Source of the DNA: Endocalyx cinctus | Taxonomy: Eukaryota; Ascomycota; Sordariomycetes; Amphisphaeriales; Apiosporaceae | NCBI GenBank assembly: GCA_001600455.1 | Contig: BCKC01000002.1 | Coordinates: 4,044,171-4,108,170 of the forward strand | DNA: 64,000 nucleotides | Reading direction: 5' to 3' | Shown here: in pieces, positions 25,107 to 37,394 of the stretch | Position numbering within the stretch: position 1 is the first letter of the stretch | How the letters are laid out: the number at the start of each line of letters is the position of its first letter | Notes under the pieces: model-generated | What the model saw: the letters and a program-made list of their open reading frames with translations, nothing else | What the model was told of the DNA's origin: nothing | Database searches by the model: none | Translations under genes and position numbers: made by a program

Positions 25107-26601
25107 GATGATTTATTTGGTATTGATGGTAGGTTGAGTTGATTACTGGTTGGTATGAGTAAAGCGGTGAAGATTGTCCCTGGGACGAATGGTTGTGTGA
25201 GAAAGAGATAAAATATAAGATAGGGTTTCATGTTACCTATTTTATTTTCTGGGATGTGGATCTTTGACTTCTTATAGGATAGTGGTGGTGAAAGGGAAAC
25301 CGAGAGAAGTATTTTAAAGAAAGAATGGAAGGAAAGAGACATAAAACATGGACGTCGCAGGAAGATATATAGAAAGCTAATCCGGGGGCCAAAGCTAATC
25401 GTGTCGTTTGTAGAAGAGACTCGTAGAAATACGTACCAAACGGGCTAGGTGGGCCCTCAAGGTGTTTCTATTGCCCAGGAAACATCTTCTTTCCTTAGTT
25501 ACGACTCGGAGACTGCTCGAACTATCAACCCTTATGCGGAGCTGATCATACTACACAGAATTCATCATTGTCGTGCTGTTTCTGGCTACTGTGTAGCATG
25601 AACCAGAATCACCCTGCTACTGCTAGGAAGGAGAAGAAGTATCTCTCCACCAGTCAAGCAAACATGTTTCTTTTTTGAGATTGACATCGGATCGGCTCCA
25701 TGCAGCCGTATATGACGTGGTTCTGCCGAGATGAAAGAGAATCATATCCCTTACAAACGAAACAGCTTTGTACGCCTTTTCCAGGATGTGGCTTATTTGC
25801 GTTTGACGCGCCGCGAGTTACTTGCTATTGTCCATGGATGTAAATTTCACGCCGATAAGCCAATATTGTAGAGGCATACCTACTTGATGGGCATGACATC
25901 GAATTGCTTTTGGTGATGAGTAGGAGATGACTAGCCCTGATCTTACCTCGCGTTTATCCATCCGTCTATAGAATCACAATCCTTGCTTTAGATAATACTG
26001 CAAGTCGCGTATAGTTGATCCAAACAGATAAGTCTGGATGCAACTTTACCCACGCCTCTCTCTCATCACGTGAAATACGATACGTAGCCTTGGAAGGAGC
26101 AAAGGCCGCTTGATGGCATCGTCATACGCTAGCGTTTGGGGCGGCATATCTTAAATTCAACCTCTACTCGCTCAAAATCAAGAGATTTTGAAAATTTCAC
26201 TTAACACAGACAAGTACTACTCGGTAGAGTTTTCTTAATTTTTTTCGCTTTAATTACACAAAAAGAGATAGATGTATGTCTATACACGATATGGTATCTA
26301 TAACAAGAATGGACTTCAAAAATGTCATATCATCTTTACAGGGAGGGTACAAATAATCCCTGGTAGATGGCTCATTAACTTCCTCCTTCTCCCCTCTCCC
26401 TCCGAATTTCCTCTCCTCCACCCAGCCACGCTAGTAGGCTGAAAAAAATAAAAATATATACGCGGAAGTATCTTTTTTTGGCTCGAGATTCGCGAGATGG
26501 CTGATGCATAGCTTGTAGGTATTTACGGGATATCCAAAAAACAAGGGACCCAAAAAAAAAAAAAAGTCAAAATAAAAAAACGTTCGATTTTCTTGGTTCG
26601 C
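25107..26601. other. Intergenic spacer
   Basis: 1.5 kb containing the promoter of the small secreted protein and the 3' flank of the permease (both minus strand). A 13-A run lies at about 26553-26565 just after the permease stop. No supported gene. Confidence 0.6.
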
Positions 26602-28466
26602 TTAGAACAGCCACGAGATCCAGCGCTTGTAAAAGGCGCCACCGGCGCTCTTCCCCTTCTCCATCTCGGCGGCGGCCTTGGCGGCGAGGAACTCCTCCTC
26701 CTCGCGGTCGATGACGTCCTTGCCGGTGTAGAAGTCGCACTCGTGCGGTCGCACGCCCTTGCTCTTGGTCCAGAGCTTGTGGCCGAAGATGAGGACGAGG
26801 TAGATGGGGATGCCGAGGTAGCCGGTGATGAAGTCCGGGTACTTTTCGGAGAAGTCGCCGATGAAGACGTCGAAGTTCTTCGTCAGCGCGATCAGGCAGC
26901 AGAGGAAGAGGGCGCCGTACGAGCCGTAGATCCCGACCGGCGCCACGTAGGGCATGATCTCCTTGGTGAGCCCCTGGGCCTGGCGCGCGCGCACGAACCA
27001 GATGTGCGTCACGAGGATCGAGATCCACGTCAGCAGGCCGAGGATCGTGACGAGGTTGACGAAGTAGCTGAACACCTTCTTCGAGTCGTCGGCGACGTTG
27101 AGGTAGGCGAGGAGGGCGAAGAGAGACGACAGGCCAAGCGCGTAGATCGGGACGCCGCTCTTGTTCGTCTTACGGAAGATGGTCGGGGCCGAGCCGTCGG
27201 AGGAAAGACCGTAGAGGGTTCGGCTGGCAATGTAGAGATCGGAGTTGGCGGCGGAGAAGACGAAGAGGAGGATGGCGGCGTTCAGGATATGGTCCAGGAC
27301 GGGGATACCGGCCAACTTGATAGCGACGACGAAAGGCGACGCGTTCGCGTTGCTGCTGGTGTTCTTGTCCGTGGCGAAAGCGAGCTCGTCCGAGTTCCAG
27401 GGCACGCACATGCCAATCAGGAAGATGCTGATGATGTAGAAGAAGACGATACGGTAGAAGGTGAGGTTGATAGCGCGGGGGATCGTCTTTCGGGGGTTCT
27501 GGGCTTCACCGACCGTCACACCAACCAATTCGGTACCTAGGTAAGCAAAAGTAGCCGTGACCATGGTCGACCAGAAACTCAAGAATCGGGCAGTATCGGC
27601 GTTGACGTCGACGCCTGAGTACGGCTTGAAAGCACTGCGCGCAGAGTTAGCAAAACGTCGGGATTTTCTACAAAGACATTCTAGACAGAATACTCACCCA
27701 GGATCTCTCCAGTACTCGAAACCACGGGCGTGGCCATCGGCACCACCGGCGGAGATAATCAGGGTCAGGAGAATGACACCGACGATGACGAGGACCTTGA
27801 AACTGGACAGCCAAAACTCGAACTCTCCGAAAAATCGAATGCCGAAGTAGTTAATGGTTAAGATGGCGACCAAGAAAATCGTGATCCAGACACCCGGGTT
27901 GACGCGTTCTCGAGGTACCCAAAACGATATGACGATGGAGGCGGCGGTCAGCTGGTTAGGCGTTACGATGATATATTTTAACCAATAACTGCATGCGACA
28001 ACGCGTTAGCAAGGTCAATTCGCGATCGCGACACGAACCGAACCCAAAAAAAGGGTTTATTTGATATTACTTACGTCCAACCGAGCGCGAAACCGAGCGA
28101 GGGGTCGCAAAAACGAGAGGCGTAACCAGTGAAACCAGCGGACATGGGTAACCAGGCGGCCATCTCACCGAGAGCGGCCATGACGAGGAAGACGACGAAA
28201 CCGACGACGGAGTAGGAGATCAGGATAGAGGCGGGACCGGCCTGAGCGAGAGCCTTACCCGTACCGATGATGAGACCAGTTCCGATAGCACCACCGATGG
28301 CGATCATAGTAATGTGGCGAGCCTTCAGACCTCGGTGAAGCGACGTCTCGGCCGACGTCTCGATACCCCGGATGTGCGAATTCTCCTCGTCGATGTCCCG
28401 ATACATCTTCTTCTCCCCGGTGGGAGAAGAGGACGAGGTCCTGTGGACGACGCCGGAATTGTCCAT
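26602..28466 (-). CDS. Amino acid permease (APC superfamily, Dip5/Gap1-like)
   Basis: Plasma-membrane proton/amino acid symporter of the fungal YAT family. Exons 28466-28075, 27988-27698 and 27634-26602 give 571 residues with about 12 hydrophobic helices. The cytosolic N-tail (about 50 residues) leads into GLKARHITMIAIGGAIGTG, the family TM1 signature with the unwound substrate-binding GAIGTG. Further support is AALGEMAAWLPM at TM3, ALGWTYWLKYIIVTPNQ across the first splice junction, and GVTVGEAQNPRKTIPRAI in the loop after TM6. This overall pattern is closest to dicarboxylic (Asp/Glu) permeases such as Dip5, but specificity cannot be fixed from sequence alone. The C-tail contains several lysines that could be ubiquitylation sites for endocytosis. 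The gene is clearly more GC-rich than its flanks, as are other highly biased genes in the window. Confidence 0.92.
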
Positions 28467-30807
28467 GGTTGCTCGCTTTTTTTTTACTATTCTTTTTCCT
28501 TTCTTTTTTTTTTTCTTCTCCCAAAATATTTATCCAACCTACGAGGGGGGGTGAAGGGAAAAGAAAGAAGGAACCAAGAAAGGATTGACGAGACCTTCGA
28601 GATCTTATGAAAGGATTGAGAAGCGAAAATCAAGGAATGGAAAGCAACTTCTCAGGTCAAGTTCAGCTTCTCGGAGGCAGAAGAGGGAGGGGGGCGCAGG
28701 ATAAATATGTATGTCTCAAAAGAGTAGAGCGAAAGGACCCTTTGCCTGTTACCGGTGCTACCATGCCGGGTACCTAGCATATTGCTATAAATGTACGTAG
28801 TATCTGGTGTAGTAGTGCCCGTACCTATACCCGTACCTGTACACTAATAGTAATAATAAAAATAACGCCTTATCTTTTACATCTCTCCAGTAAATTCTAT
28901 TAAATCCCAGCAATGCCAATGGAGACTAATACCGATCAGCCACTGAATAGATAGAGGATGGCGATCTGGTTGGCTGGTTGGTCAGAAGTCGGAGAGCGTA
29001 TTGGCTAGGCAAACTGGGGCGGAGAGGGACGAAAAAAATAAAATAAAATAAAAATATAGCCAGGGATTGTGTAAAGTACTGTGTATAACGAGCAGCCCCC
29101 CTCGACCGTTAACCCTTGCCCCTCTCCCCGGACGGTTTAACCTGATCTGGAGAATCGTTCTGCAATCGTGTGCTCGCGGCATAATGACACCACCAACATT
29201 TTTTATTCATGATGGCCCTTCTGGGCTCTCCAAGAGTCCAAGGCCGTGGTTACGTGGGTATCCATCTGCTCTTTCTGAGTTAGTGTGGTTTATACCAGGT
29301 ATACCAGGCCTGCAGGCGTAATAATTATACAAATACACGCTATTTAATACTAAGAGACTTGGCCACGGGGTTTTATGTAGGCCTGTATAAATTACTAAAG
29401 CACTAAATAAAAATAAAATCTTTTTTTTTTTCTTTTTTTATAATATTTATTAGCATAATACGCCATACGGGAATATGGTGGTGTATACTTAAGTATGTAT
29501 GTAAGTAAGGCTCTTCAAAGCCGATCGATCATATGAACATATCTCTCGATCACCTCACTTTTTTTTTTTTTTTTTGTGATTGGTTGGAAGAGAACAAGAG
29601 AAAAGGGTAGGTAGTACTATTTAATTGATTGAAATAATAATAAGGATAGAAACATAAATGTATATCATTCTTCTTTCCAGCGAAACAAAAGATCCTCGAC
29701 ATATCACTGGCTTCTAGATTCCGCCGAACGCACAACCGAAAGGCGGGACAAGATAAATAGGATTCCAAGGATTGCGCAAGTCAATTTCAGAAACTACGCA
29801 TAACATGCAGAAGAAGAAAAGAGAAAAGACGACAAAAATTAAAAACTGATCAGGCAGTCAGGCTGGCTGGCTGGTTCATTCGCAACTACTGAATCGAGAC
29901 GTACTCGCCAAGGTTGTGCCAAGGGTATAGCTTCGGTCTTGGGTAATATTAGGATTCTATTCGACAAATTGTTTCGGTCTAATACATTACAACTCGGCCA
30001 ATCACATAGTATATTCATATCACTTCCGCATGTGGCGAAACACTTTTTCCTGGCTTCTTTACAGGCTGTCTGGCTTGCGTGCGTACAACGTTGTTACAAC
30101 GTTGTAGTATGTTATATGTACAGAGTATATACATAGTCTACATAGTAAATGGTGTGGTCGACCGTTAACATGAGGCCCTTAAGTGACCCCCTTCAAGTGT
30201 ATACTTTTTCAACCCGATTGGCTTCTTCATCAGGATTCCAACCTTCTAACCTTCTAAACTCCACAAATCGAACAAATCCTTTTTTCCTTCGGTTGCATAA
30301 TCCCACCTCCTCTCCCACCCTCCATCTTCTCGCATAAGCCCGCATGTGAGGCGTAACCCGAATAAATCATGTAATTGGAAAACGTAACCCCACCCTCGGT
30401 CGCTGTCAAATAAACGGGCACAATCAACGCTGGCAAGAATTCCCGTAACGTTGAACCAATTTGAATTCTTGGCCAACCATCTCTCGTCAGCTGAAGATCG
30501 ACCTGTGCTGGCCATATTATCATTATTGTGAAATCGACCAACTATGTTGTGTATCTAACACTATTCTGCTCTCCTCGAATCTCCTTTATTTTATTGTTTT
30601 TTGTGATACCATTCAAGTTATTGTGCTTTACATCATACCTTAGCCTTCTCTTTACCATTCATTACTTTATTTAATTTTAATCTTCTTCTCAAGCAGGTAG
30701 GTCGGCGTATTCTCTCGTTTTTGGGAAATGAGGCTCGTCATACGTCTTTCTGCATCTTTCCATATCTTCTCTTCCCCTCCCGCCCCCCTCCCCTTTCCTC
30801 CACATCA
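28467..30807. other. Intergenic region between permease promoter and NUP192 3' end
   Basis: 2.3 kb with no supported gene. It holds the permease promoter, with pyrimidine tracts at 28477-28520 next to the start, CCCGTACCT-type short repeats at about 28818-28842, and T tracts at about 29419-29438 and 29559-29575. A pair of 10-bp palindromes at 30085-30105 is listed separately. Confidence 0.6.
30085..30105. promoter_or_regulatory. Tandem pair of perfect palindromes
   Basis: ACAACGTTGT, itself a perfect 10-bp palindrome, occurs at 30085-30094 and again at 30096-30105, one base apart, giving an 11-bp period close to one helical turn. This layout could bind a dimeric factor twice on one DNA face. 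No factor is assigned. Confidence 0.45.
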
Positions 30808-33800
30808 TTAATGAAACAAGACATTGGGCCCCGCAACGTTGTGGTCTTCAGTGAATTGTTGCGACTCGAACTAAATATATTGTGGTTGGTTGGTTAGTTT
30901 CGTAATCTAATAATTATGGAATAATAACGAGTAAAAAAGAAGAAGGAAAACATACCTCGAGAAAGCCGGTCGCAATAATAATGACCATGAATGCCTCGGC
31001 CAATTCGCTGATACTTTCCGTCAGCCCATTGTCCAATTTCCCCGTGCCAGCCCCGATCCCTGCCGATCGTTTTAAGACATGCATCACTAGCATCCTATGT
31101 TCGGTCAAGAAGCGTCTACCTAGTGCGACGTTGTGTGACCCTCGACTGATCACAGCCGCCCCTATAATGCGGCTGACCCGGACCAGGAGAATGTAGTGTT
31201 TCTCGAGCGCCTTGCTGTCTGTCGAGTCTACCTGTAATTCAGGATCAACCGCGAATAGGTTGGATAGTTCAACTGCGCGAAATAAATTTGCGTGAATAAC
31301 GTACTTCGCCCCGTCGCGCGTCTGACATAGCTGCAGGAGTAGCGCTAGCTTAGCATCGATGCAGTGTCGTTGCTCCAAGTTGCCTAAATCGTCACCGTCG
31401 TCAGAACCAGAAATAAAAAATAGCTTTGTTCGGTCACCGTTGTATGCCAAACTTGAAAAAAAGAAAGACTCACCTGATCGATTGATCTCAACCCAGTCCT
31501 GTAGCACTCCGCGAAGAGAGTCGACAAGGATGCTAATGAAGTTCAACCTGTTAAGAGCCTCCACCACGTAATTGTCGTTCTCCTGCTTCCCGAGCTGGAC
31601 GAGTGTGCCTAACAAGACCAACGCCGAAGACTGGCATTCCGCATCGCCACCGAGCGCGTCATCGCACAATACATTCAGTAGCTTCTCGCCAAAAACCTGG
31701 ATTATTTTCGCTGTTTTCTGGATATCTGACGCAACCCCTTGGTCGCTCTCCAGCAGGGCGGATATATGCAAGTAGCAGATGCTGTAGTAAACAGCTCGTA
31801 GTTCTTGAGTACCGAACCATTTCGCGATCGCGTCTAGGCAGATTTGTAGGAGCTGGAAGAGTTTATCGCTGACCAAGTTCTCCATAGCTCTACTTTGCTT
31901 GTCTGCTGAAGTCATTGCCCCGAAGTCTAACTTGTACAACAAGACTCGGGCAAGCTTAGCCAATTCGTAAGCTACGGGGACGTCGCTCGAACCGTACTCT
32001 TCGAGAAGAGGAAGCGTTGCCTGCAGTGTCTGTAGTATGAAAGAGACCTTGTTCGTACCCTTGAAGTCGTTCGCATCCGTCATCACCATCAGAAGCTTTG
32101 TCCACGATCGTAAAACTTGCAATCCATAAGAAGCAATCTGCTTTGTCCGGTTATCGTAGACTGCGAGCTGTAAAATCTGTGCCTCTTCGGCATCCATGAG
32201 TAAAACATCTTGGTGGAGGATGAGTTGCCCGGAGCTCGTGGCTTCATTACGCTTCAGAAGTAATAGCTCTCGAACTTTGTCTAAATCATGGATTTCATTC
32301 GAAAACTCGTCTTTCGCATCACATGCTTCGAGGTCAAGCTCCTTTAGCTGTGCAAGGACTTCTTCGGATGCGAGGAAACTTTCATGAGGTAGAGAATCCT
32401 GAACTTCGAAGATCGAGGGTACCGCTATCGATTCAGCGCCTTCAATTCTAATTTGCCCACTAAGAGCATCGAATACGCGTCGCTTGAGAGCCGGTGTTTG
32501 ACCTTGGGAAACAGTGCACAGCTCGTGTGCAATATATTCCAATGCCATCGCACGCATCGACAGGTAATCAACATAACCCTGTGCTTCAGGAATAGTGAGG
32601 AAATCCGGCCCGCTGGCCTCGTGTCCGTCCCATATTTGACCCTGTCGAGTGACAAGCCCCTGTAATAGGATATGGAACAAGAAATCATTTTCTCGAAGCT
32701 CGTCGAGAACTATGCTTGCCGATAGTGGCGAACTCCATAGAATTTTAAAGATCCTCATAACCTTGTATTTTAGATTAACTAGCCATGACAGAGTGTTCCC
32801 GTCCTCAAGCTCGCTAGGGACCTCTATCAACACGGGTAGCAACGCGTGAAATAAGGCCGCTCTCTGGTCAAAGGCGCTGCCAGACTCGACTTCAAGCCCA
32901 CCGGCTCCGCATCGGAAACCGAGAAGCAAGTGCGCAATAGTCGGCCGGTCGGGGTTAGCTTGCAAGCAGGAATGCAAGAAATCGAGTATGTAAGCTTTGA
33001 TTTGGTATTCTGGGGACTCAGCTCCTTTCGAAAAGTCAAGAGGGGTATGAAACTCGGCTATAAATGTTCCTGCCATGGTATCTGCATCGCCATGTTCCTG
33101 CAAGGCCATAACCGCTTTGTTTCGGCGCGGATGGTTTGACGGTCCTAAATGCCATGCGGAGGTTATTCGATGGGAGCCAGAGATCTTTTCGAGGAGCTTC
33201 AAACTGGCCATTGTGAGCTCGGGGTTGCCAATGCCACAGTAACCACCCAGGTCCGATATTAGTGTAAGGCTAGTCATAAGTCCATCCTCAATCGAAGTAT
33301 AGGCGCCGTTAGAAGTAGGTATATACATTGATCGACTCTGGTTTCGGGATTGAGGCTTCATCGTCGATCGTATCAAATCCACGTAGGTGGATTGAAGGTC
33401 CAAGGCTTTCGAAATCAGTTCAATCGCACATAGAACGCTGAGAATCAGCGGTGAATCGGGTTTTGCTTGCCCGATATCTGTTGAATTTTGGTGCAATGTA
33501 TCGAGCACATTTTTCATGAATTTGCCATCATACATCCACTCCATCACTCTCGCAAATGGATGAAGAGATGCATAGCTTTTGAGATCACGAGTCCGAATCG
33601 CCGAATCAACATCCATGTTGCTCTTGCTATTAAAGATGAACAGATCCTCATTGAAGCTCGAGATGCACGTCAGCGCAAAATCGAGGCAGTAGAATCGCAA
33701 TATCCGCTGTTGAGCTATTTCCTGGGTCTCAGAAACTCTCAGGGCAAAGATGTGTCCTAAAACAAAGTCAACGTAAGGCTCTATCCCCGGTCGCATCCGA

Positions 33801-36267
33801 GTAGAGGCGCCTAAATCTTCGGAGAAGGGGAGAACGTCATTTAGCGGAGCAAATTCTTCAGGTAGCGTCGTAAGAGCTGCTAAGAATTGAGCGAACGAGC
33901 TCGTCACGTCGAAATGAGGACTCATCTCTTGGAATAGAGCTTCCATGAAGAATGACGTAGACGAGGGAGGGTTAGCCAACGACCCTAAAGCCCTGTTCAA
34001 GACTACCGGAGACATGAAAGACCCCGTTAAGCAGTTCTCTAGACAGTGCCACATAGCATTGTTTTCAGCGAGTTTTTTCCGACTAAGAAGTGCAGTCAAC
34101 GCTCTAAATGCACAGCCTCGAATTTGAGGCATGACAAGGCTACTGATCAACTGAAATAGCAACTCCACCACTCTATCCTTGGGCTGCTGAAGAAGGAAGA
34201 TTCTGGCAGGCTCGCTGTTTGTCGCTAGCTTCGTCATAAGTCGAAGATAGGACTCCTGCATCATGGTCAACTCTGGTTCAGTTTCCGCATGTTCATTACT
34301 GAATTTGGCAGCTCTCTGAGAGTTGGCTGTCGTGGTCTCGAGCTTCTCTCTAACATTCTGCGCAAAGAATTCCAGCTCCTTCAAGATATGTGCCCAGCTG
34401 ATCGAAGTAGATTTTCTTAGTTGATGTCCTTCATCAAGAAGAAACTCATGAGCCGGGGTAGCAGTTTCGCTGTCCTCTGCTATACACTGTAGCATTTCGC
34501 AGAAAGTTGTCTGTAAGGGGGTTGTCGCTCGTCGAGATGCCCATTGCAGGAAACCTGCCAAGTTACTTTCAGGATCTCCCCAGAACCCATCTGCTGCCTC
34601 TGGCCGACCCTCATATGTGTAAGCTATGATGAGCAGGAATCTCTCTAGATCCAGATCTTGTTCTTGGATTTGACCTGCCTGACGCTGTTCATCTTCCTCG
34701 ATTTTCAACTTTCGAAGAACATCAGGCATATTAGAGATAAAGGCATCGACAAAAGTCTCCAGCTTCGCTGTAAGACGATTTTGCAGAGAATCGGAGAAAG
34801 GAACAGTTTCCTGGGGTAGAGCTGGGGTTCTCTTTTGCAGCCATTGCCTTAGACGTTGGCGAGCCGGATCTTGCCATTCGGATGACTTGCAATCTGCCAC
34901 AACGGCCAACATGAAATCAAAAGCTCCGTCTTTAAGGGCTTCGGTAAATTGCTTGGTCCTTTGCTTGTCCTCTATTTTAGAAGTCAACAACCGTGCGAGG
35001 TACAAGGAAAGAGGGTACGGTATGATTTGCAGGCTTACCTTCGTCAATCTCGGTATCTGATAGCACAGAGCCGGGAGCATCTTCCATATACCAGCCGCTA
35101 TACTCAGCGATCCACCAAGCTCTCACAAGAGCACCAAGAAAAGGAATCATGCGAGACTCATTTTCAGATTGCTCGCAGATGATATTATTCAAAGGTCTAA
35201 CCGTCTCTACGCTTTGGCTGCCTTCTGTTGAACCAAAGATGGTGATATATGTACCCAGTACGGGGACGAGATGAACTGCTTACGTTAATCACAAGATTCA
35301 GACGGATGTGGGCGGGACATGTTATGTGCTAATTAACTTACCTACTGAGAAATCATACCTAGCGATCTGCTTGAATTCTCGAACGAAGGAGATAAAATCA
35401 TCTTGTGTTGCCACATTCCTCTCAATTGCGTAACTAAGAATTATTGAGAGAAGTTCATGCTGTTGCATCAAACTGATGTGTGAAAATTCGAAAATCTCCT
35501 GGAATTGTGCTTCTGCATTTCGACCGAGAACTTGCGCGCCGGTCACCTGTTCGGACAGGCGCAAAAGCCAGGCCCTGATGTCGCGCATAGCCGTGGTACA
35601 TCTTGGCACGAATCCTGTTGCGGGCTGCGTTGCAGTTACGCGATTTAAAGGTTTCCCTTTGAGTAAGACATCTTCAACATATCTTGTTAAAGACCCAAGC
35701 TCCTCAGCGCCGCCATTAACTAATAAATCATCTTCCTCTTTCGCGATTTGTAACAGTAACATCATGCAACTAAGCAGATATTTTCTTTGTTGATGAAACC
35801 TGATATGCGCACATTCTCTTCTCGGGCGCCCTAAAAGCGATTCATCGTCTTCGGCTTGAAGGGTAAGTTTGGTTGCTTCGACTTCGTCTAAATCGAGGTC
35901 GTCGGCGACTTGTAGAACAATTTCTTGGAAATCTCTATTCAAGGACCATTCCTCACCGGCGATCTGTACCTTGCCTAAACGAAACAAATAGGTGAGGAGT
36001 TAAAATTGCGACGACGAATATGAATCTTAGTATGATATACTAACCTGATAGAACAGCATCTCGACTTTCTTTCCTTCGCGCAGGCTTTTGAAGTAAGCCT
36101 TGAAATTCTCCGGTTAATTCTTCGAGTGCAAGGGATTGTCCAAAATTAGATATCAACAGAGAACCTTGACCTTCGCGATCGTGTTTTAACGCTTCAACGA
36201 TGGTTGTTAGATCCCGATGGAGAGCTTGTAAAGCTTCCATGGTACCATCACCCGCCATTGTCTCCAT
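30808..36267 (-). CDS. NUP192: Nucleoporin Nup192 (inner ring scaffold)
   Basis: Large alpha-solenoid of the nuclear pore inner ring (Nup205 in animals), which binds Nic96, Nup53 and other adaptors. Six exons: 36267-36045, 35974-35342, 35275-35039, 34971-31474, 31383-30956 and 30870-30808, giving 1693 residues, in the range for fungal Nup192. The N-terminal stretch (LQALHRDL, then FQGLLQKPARRKESRDAVLSGKV joined across intron 1) and the following DELDLDE-like segment match the known Nup192 head. The rest is helical repeat with no membrane segment. The fourth intron is 90 nt and stop-free in frame, so its retention would insert 30 residues. The last exon adds a 20-residue tail ending NVLFH and replaces a read-through end at 30914. 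The first ATG was chosen; a second in-frame ATG three codons later has the better context. Confidence 0.92.
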
Positions 36268-37394
36268 TCGACTTCTCTATCGCATCGTCGCGCAAACCGA
36301 GGGACAAAAGCTTCCGAAGCCAGCACTCGGAATCGTACAATTAAATTATGGGTAGTCTAGTTCCGCTTCTTGGTGCGTGTTCTGTTGGTCGAGAGGGTAG
36401 GCTTTTCAGAAGAAAGATATATCTTCAACAACAAAAAAAGTCATGTTAGCTTTGAAGGGTTCGTAGAATGGACGTGTCGAGCTATAGAGGGTATGTTCGT
36501 ACCTAAAATCGGGTATTTATGGGGGTACCTAGGTACTGAGTTCAATTAATATTATATATTGACGGTACATATAGTTTCGCCTGAAGCTTCACGTATAAAT
36601 AAGTAGCGAATATAGAATTAAATCTTCTCAAGAAGTATCAATACTTTGATTAATTAATTTCTTAACTGTAGTTGGCTACAAATAGCACTGAAAATATTGA
36701 ATTTTAGTGTTTTAGTGGATATTTCAACCGCTAAACCAGGTACCGTTGCAGCTTACAGACTTTTGGTTGCCGGGATTGAAACTGTCAACAAAGCTACGAG
36801 GCGGTGTAAATTTTCATCCAAATATGTCCGGCAGAAACTTACACCGCGTACAGTGTTAAGTATTTACTTTGCCTTACGAGACGCGCATATTACATAAATT
36901 TCCAATACCGGGTATACATATCAGGTGAAGCTGAGCTGCATCCATCATAATCATGATGATGAATTTAAACAATAAATGCAAATTATGTCTTCTTAAATTT
37001 TAATCTAGGCGCCTAAGTATTTTATCTATCACATTGAGTTTTCTGCCTTAAAGTTGCCTCAATCATCTATGCCTCAGTTCATCTTTTCGCTATTCCATCC
37101 ACTCACTCAGGCAACTTCCTATCTCATATCTAAAGCTTATTTACCTTACGTACCGGTATTGTTAGGTATTTAAGATAAGTCAACAGTGCAAAAGAATCGA
37201 GATCTTGATGAAATTTATCCCCTCTCGGGATCGGATAATGAATTCTCATTCGCAATCGTGATTTGCCTGTATTTCTATAATCCCGTATTGTATGCGCAAA
37301 CTATTATATCTTTACTAGTTCTAGTTCAGTCTTGCAAAGCTGCGACTACACGTAGTATGATATTATCCAACTACTACTAAAGTTACCAGCCGAG
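36268..37394. promoter_or_regulatory. Divergent promoter region of NUP192 and TEL1
   Basis: 1.1 kb between two opposite start codons. AT-rich, no supported gene. It contains an inverted repeat, GCGGTGTAA at 36801-36809 and TTACACCGC at 36839-36847, extendable to 13 bp with one mismatch and separated by about 22-29 nt. Confidence 0.5.

Noticed and set aside
26593..27540. Long + strand open frame of 315 codons
   Set aside because: It is the antisense shadow of the GC-rich amino acid permease exon, with a Glu/Asp/Arg/Val repeat composition typical of such shadows.
24849..28466. Possible gene cluster of transcription factor, secreted protein and permease
   Set aside because: Spacing is wide, there is no biosynthetic enzyme and nothing ties the three functions together.
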